NCBI GenBank assembly: GCA_903852495.1
Contig: CAINRC010000102.1
Coordinates: 1 to 50,680 of the forward strand
DNA: 50,680 nt
Source: an uncultured Geobacteraceae bacterium
GTDB taxonomy: Bacteria > Desulfobacterota > Desulfuromonadia > Geobacterales > Pseudopelobacteraceae
Reading direction: 5' to 3'
The position numbers and the translations under genes are program-made. Below are positions 47,267-50,680 of this stretch, piece by piece. Within the stretch, counting starts at the first letter, position 1, and every line of letters starts with the position of its first letter. The notes beneath the pieces are model-generated. The model was not told the DNA's origin. It saw only the letters and a program-made list of their open reading frames with translations, and ran no database searches.

Positions 47267-48043
47267 ATGAAAGTTGTAATCCTTGCGGGGGGATTCGGCA
47301 CCCGCATCAGTGAAGAGTCCCATCTGAAGCCGAAACCGATGATAGAAATCGGAGAACGGCCGATTCTTTGGCATATCATGAAAATATATTCCAGTTACGG
47401 CTTCAATGATTTCATAGTGTGCCTGGGTTACAAAGGGTACTGCATCAAGGAGTATTTCGCCCATTATTTCCTACATGAGTCTGACGTTACCTTCGATTTC
47501 AAAAGCCAGAGCGAGCGGTTGATTCACCACCATTCGGCAGAGCCCTGGACCGTTACACTGGTTAATACGGGAATTGAGACGATGACGGGGGGACGGGTCA
47601 AGCGCATTCAAGAGTACGTCGGCGATGAGCCCTTTATGCTGACCTATGGCGATGGAGTGGCAAACGTTAATATTGATGACCTGGTTCGTTACCATAAAGC
47701 ACACGGCAAACTCGCCACCGTTACATCGATTCAACCGGCCGGACGTTTCGGCGCGCTGGATCTTGACGATGACAACCTGATAGAAGGGTTCAAGGAAAAA
47801 CCGAAAGGCGACGGCGCCTGGGTAAACGGGGGTTTTTTTGTCCTGCAGCCGGAAATATTCAATTACCTGGACAATGATGCCACCGTCCTGGAAAAAGAAC
47901 CGCTTGAGCGCCTTGCCCGCGACCGCCAGTTGGTAGCATACAAACACTCTGACTTCTGGCAGCCGATGGACACGCTGAGGGACAAGGTATATCTGGAAGA
48001 GCTCTGGAAAAGCGGCACCGCACCGTGGAAAACATGGAAATAA
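47267..48043 (+). CDS. rfbF: Glucose-1-phosphate cytidylyltransferase
   Basis: 258 residues from the ATG at 47267 (AAAGGA 9 bases upstream); an in-frame upstream ATG overlaps the GT2 gene and is not family-like. VVILAGGFGTRISEESHLKP with KPMIEIGERPILWHIMKIYS is diagnostic, as are FMLTYGDGVANVNI and GDGAWVNGGFFVLQPEIF. It makes CDP-glucose, the entry to CDP-dideoxyhexoses. It overlaps rfbG. Confidence 0.96.
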   Translation: MKVVILAGGFGTRISEESHLKPKPMIEIGERPILWHIMKIYSSYGFNDFIVCLGYKGYCIKEYFAHYFLHESDVTFDFKSQSERLIHHHSAEPWTVTLVNTGIETMTGGRVKRIQEYVGDEPFMLTYGDGVANVNIDDLVRYHKAHGKLATVTSIQPAGRFGALDLDDDNLIEGFKEKPKGDGAWVNGGFFVLQPEIFNYLDNDATVLEKEPLERLARDRQLVAYKHSDFWQPMDTLRDKVYLEELWKSGTAPWKTWK

Positions 48044-49101
48044 ACTTCTGGCACAACAAAAAAGTATTTGTCACCGGGCACACCGGTTTCAAGGGGAGTT
48101 GGCTCTGCCTCTGGCTGACACACCTCGGCGCCCGTGTCACCGGTTACGCCCTCACCCCCCCGACAGAGCCAAGCCTGTTTGAACTGGCCGGCGTCGGCGA
48201 ACTTGTTGATTCATGCATCGCCGATGTCCGTGATGCCGACCTGCTGAGCCGCACCCTTTGCGAAGCGGAACCGGAAATTGTTATTCATATGGCGGCACAA
48301 CCGCTTGTGCGTGACTCCTACCGTATTCCGGCCGAAACATACGCAGTAAACGTCATGGGCACGGTCAACCTGCTGGAAGCCGTTCGCACCTGTCCGTCGG
48401 TACGGGCCGTCGTCAATGTCACAACCGACAAATGCTATGAAAACCGGGAATGGGTGTGGGGCTATCGGGAAAACGACCCGATGGGAGGGTTTGACCCCTA
48501 TTCCAGTAGTAAAGGATGCTCCGAACTGGTAACAGCCGCGTACCGCAACTCTTTCTTTCAGCAGTCACCCGTTGCCGTGGCCACTGCCCGGGCCGGCAAT
48601 GTCATCGGCGGAGGAGACTGGGCTACCGACAGACTTATTCCCGATGTTGTGCGCTCTCTACTCGCCGGCGAACCGGTCAGAATCCGCAATCCCCACGCAA
48701 TCCGCCCCTGGCAGCATGTTCTTGAACCACTGTCCGGATATCTGAAACTGGCTCAACGGCTCTATGAGCAGGGCGGAGAGTACGCAGAGGGATGGAACTT
48801 TGGGCCGGCCGACAGTGATGCGCAACCGGTGGAATGGATCGTACAGCATATGTGCGGGCTCTGGGGCACCGGTGCCGGTTATGAAATCGACCGGGGGGAG
48901 CACCCCCATGAAGCTCACTACCTTAAGCTTGACTGTTCAAAAGCCCTGATGCGGCTCGGATGGCAACCACGCTGGAGCCTGGACTTGGCCCTGAGCAGTA
49001 TTGTGCAATGGGTTGATGCCTACCGGGCCGGCAGCAACATCCGGCACTGTTGTCTTGAACAGATTACATCTTACGAAAATTCAGTCCCGAGGTACTTGTG
49101 A
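48034..49101 (+). CDS. rfbG: CDP-glucose 4,6-dehydratase
   Basis: 355 residues from the ATG at 48034; an in-frame GTG at 48025 is the alternative. It has a short-chain dehydrogenase fold with [19 protein letters not shown] (NAD site), [35 protein letters not shown] and [13 protein letters not shown] (YxxxK), then [19 protein letters not shown]. It produces CDP-4-keto-6-deoxyglucose for RfbH. It overlaps rfbF on its 5' side and rfbH by 4 bases. Confidence 0.96.
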   Translation: MEINFWHNKKVFVTGHTGFKGSWLCLWLTHLGARVTGYALTPPTEPSLFELAGVGELVDSCIADVRDADLLSRTLCEAEPEIVIHMAAQPLVRDSYRIPAETYAVNVMGTVNLLEAVRTCPSVRAVVNVTTDKCYENREWVWGYRENDPMGGFDPYSSSKGCSELVTAAYRNSFFQQSPVAVATARAGNVIGGGDWATDRLIPDVVRSLLAGEPVRIRNPHAIRPWQHVLEPLSGYLKLAQRLYEQGGEYAEGWNFGPADSDAQPVEWIVQHMCGLWGTGAGYEIDRGEHPHEAHYLKLDCSKALMRLGWQPRWSLDLALSSIVQWVDAYRAGSNIRHCCLEQITSYENSVPRYL

Positions 49102-50444
49102 AAAAAACAGATGAGCAGCAGTTGCGCCGGCAGGCAATAGACGCCGCCATTGCATACTACAACCAGGTGCATGCCCCGAAAAGACCGTTCGCACCGGGTG
49201 ATCGTATCCCTTATGCCGGGCGTGTGTTTGATGAAGCGGAAATCAGCAACCTGATTGACGCTTCTCTCGATTTCTGGCTCACTACCGGGCGATACGCCGA
49301 AACGTTTGAAAAAGAATTTGCCGCGTTTCTTGATATTCAACACTGTTCACTGGTTAATTCGGGATCATCGGCAAATCTCCTCGCTTTCATGGCTCTGACA
49401 TCACCCAAACTTGGTGACAGGCGCATCCGTCCCGGTGACGAAGTTATTACCGTTGCTGCTGCATTCCCGACGACCGTTGCCCCGATTATCCAGTTCGGTG
49501 CTGTTCCGGTGTTCGTTGACGTTTCGCTCCCCACCTATAATATTGATGTTTCGCAGCTTGACGCAGCATTGTCAGAAAAAACCAGGGCCGTCATGGTGGC
49601 CCATACGCTTGGCAACCCGTTTGATCTGGCTGCAGTCAAGGCCTTTTGCGATAAGCACAACCTCTGGCTGGTCGAGGACAACTGCGATGCTTTGGGATCG
49701 CGTTACCAACATAATGGTGTCTGGAAGTACACCGGCACCATCGGGGATATCGGCACATCAAGCTTTTATCCCCCACATCATATGACCATGGGTGAAGGCG
49801 GCGCCGTTTATACCGACGATGCATTACTTCACCGCATTGTTGAATCTTTCCGCGACTGGGGGCGCGACTGCTGGTGCCCTTCAGGCCGGGACAACACCTG
49901 CAGCAACCGCTTCGGGCAGCAGTTTGGTGGGCTGCCTTTTGGCTATGATCACAAATATGTCTATTCCCACTTCGGCTACAATTTGAAAGTCACCGACATG
50001 CAGGCCGCTATCGGCTGTGCGCAACTGGAAAAACTCCCCGGATTTATTGAGGCACGCAAGCGGAACTGGCAGCTGTTACGTGATGGGCTGACGGGTCTTG
50101 AAGATAAGCTTGTTCTGCCCGAGGCAACAGAAAACTCTGATCCTTCATGGTTCGGCTTTCTGCTTACGGTTCGTGAGGGGAGTGCAATTACCCGTGACAA
50201 GCTTGTCAGTAAACTTGAGGGCAAAGGAATTCAGACCCGTATGCTCTTTGCCGGGAACCTGATTAAGCACCCCTGCTTTGATGAGATGCGTCGGGAGAAT
50301 AAAGGCTATAGAGTAGTAGGTGCATTAGCCGACACTGACCGCATCATGCGAGATACCTTCTGGGTTGGCGTGTATCCGGGAATGACGGATGAAATGGTGG
50401 AGTATATGGTCGAAACCATTAAAAACTGTACGGCAAATATTTAA
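49098..50444 (+). CDS. rfbH: CDP-4-keto-6-deoxyglucose 3-dehydrase (E1)
   Basis: 448 residues, an unusual PMP-dependent iron-sulphur enzyme of the DegT family. The catalytic Lys is replaced by His in [18 protein letters not shown] (His228), as in the E1/AscC dehydrases. [12 protein letters not shown] supplies Cys258, Cys260 and Cys268, with a further Cys in [11 protein letters not shown] (Cys196); these match the [2Fe-2S] ligand pattern known for E1. It needs a reductase partner (RfbI/AscD, E3), which is not in the window. Start is GTG overlapping the rfbG stop. It removes the 3-hydroxyl in CDP-3,6-dideoxyhexose synthesis. Confidence 0.95.
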   Translation: MKKTDEQQLRRQAIDAAIAYYNQVHAPKRPFAPGDRIPYAGRVFDEAEISNLIDASLDFWLTTGRYAETFEKEFAAFLDIQHCSLVNSGSSANLLAFMALTSPKLGDRRIRPGDEVITVAAAFPTTVAPIIQFGAVPVFVDVSLPTYNIDVSQLDAALSEKTRAVMVAHTLGNPFDLAAVKAFCDKHNLWLVEDNCDALGSRYQHNGVWKYTGTIGDIGTSSFYPPHHMTMGEGGAVYTDDALLHRIVESFRDWGRDCWCPSGRDNTCSNRFGQQFGGLPFGYDHKYVYSHFGYNLKVTDMQAAIGCAQLEKLPGFIEARKRNWQLLRDGLTGLEDKLVLPEATENSDPSWFGFLLTVREGSAITRDKLVSKLEGKGIQTRMLFAGNLIKHPCFDEMRRENKGYRVVGALADTDRIMRDTFWVGVYPGMTDEMVEYMVETIKNCTANI

Positions 50445-50451
50445 GCTGCAT

Positions 50452-50680
50452 ATGAGAATCTTCCTGACAGGCGGCAGCGGATTCATCGGTAGAAATATCA
50501 TCGAGATGCTTGGCAGGCGTCATGACATTCTCGCCCCGGGAAGTCCTGAACTTGACCTCAGCGATGAGAATGCTGTTGAGAATTATTTCCGCAACAACGA
50601 GATCGACATTGTTATCCATTCTGCCGTACGGCCGGGACATCGGAACGCCAAGGACCCTTCAAACCAGCTCTACCTGAACA
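50452..50680 (+). CDS. NAD-dependent epimerase/dehydratase, truncated by window end
   Basis: The first 76 codons are visible: MRIFLTGGSGFIGRNIIEML, the NAD-binding start of an extended short-chain dehydrogenase, then a DLSDENAVENYFRNNEIDIV strand with a following HSAVRPG stretch. It begins 7 bases after the rfbH stop. By position it could be the CDP-abequose or CDP-paratose synthase (RfbJ/RfbS-like) that finishes the dideoxyhexose pathway, or a related reductase; too little is present to decide. Confidence 0.75.
   Translation, partial: MRIFLTGGSGFIGRNIIEMLGRRHDILAPGSPELDLSDENAVENYFRNNEIDIVIHSAVRPGHRNAKDPSNQLYLN

Noticed and set aside
1..50680. CRISPR arrays, phage genes, tRNA or rRNA genes, defence systems
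   Set aside because: Looked for on both strands; no direct-repeat array, no cloverleaf with a TTC-type loop and no phage, nuclease or toxin gene cluster was seen.

Overview
The window looks like chromosomal DNA of a Gram-negative, outer-membrane, LPS-bearing bacterium. It is most like the Geobacter-type Desulfuromonadia/Desulfobacterota. This rests on gene content and overall GC near the mid-50s; no rRNA or marker search was possible. There is no prophage, CRISPR array, tRNA or rRNA. Almost all genes are housekeeping or envelope genes in tight operons with many 4-bp ATGA/GTGA overlaps.

Left arm (1-12.8 kb), read on the minus strand. The most upstream gene is gmd (GDP-mannose 4,6-dehydratase). 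It is followed by a 0.5-kb element carrying a GxxExxY-family gene broken by an in-frame amber codon. Then come fcl (GDP-fucose synthase), a CapD/WbpM-type membrane nucleotide-sugar dehydratase and a Wzi-like outer-membrane protein. A 109-bp MITE-like inverted-repeat element follows. After it lie a PhnA/YjdM zinc-ribbon protein, a mesaconyl-C4-CoA-hydratase-like MaoC protein, and two secreted lipoproteins: a beta-propeller phosphoesterase and a protein with two histidine-phosphatase-like halves. A long perfect hairpin lies at 246-286.

Centre (12.8-25.2 kb). The gap between divergent gmd and murA holds its own promoter, a multi-hairpin RNA candidate of about 280 nt that I cannot assign to a family, a strong terminator, and then a separate murA promoter. 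The murA-hisG-hisD-hisC-hisB operon ends at a bidirectional terminator shared with cpoB (minus strand, own promoter). Then come hppA (membrane proton pyrophosphatase with the K+-independent signature), a strong terminator, an RNase G/E homologue with a long basic tail, and an NHL-propeller lipoprotein.

Right arm (25.3-50.7 kb), almost all plus strand, is an envelope-biogenesis block: lysS, lolC/E, lolD, bamA, ompH/skp, lpxD, fabZ, lpxA, gnnA, gnnB, lpxB, lpxL-type acyltransferase, PAP2 phosphatase, waaA, lpxK. A minus-strand pair (GT9 glycosyltransferase and Kdo/heptose kinase) follows. The plus strand then resumes with Trm112, waaF, msbA, a GT2 glycosyltransferase, rfbF-rfbG-rfbH (CDP-3,6-dideoxyhexose pathway), and a truncated epimerase at the window edge.

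Together the right arm builds and exports the lipid A-core and starts an O-antigen or outer-core locus. gnnA/gnnB next to lpxA predicts a lipid A with diaminoglucose and amide-linked acyl chains. The left arm adds GDP-fucose and amino-sugar precursors for a surface polysaccharide. The main candidates for something undescribed are the structured RNA at 13071-13353, the GxxExxY element with its amber codon and inverted repeats, and the two small palindromic elements.
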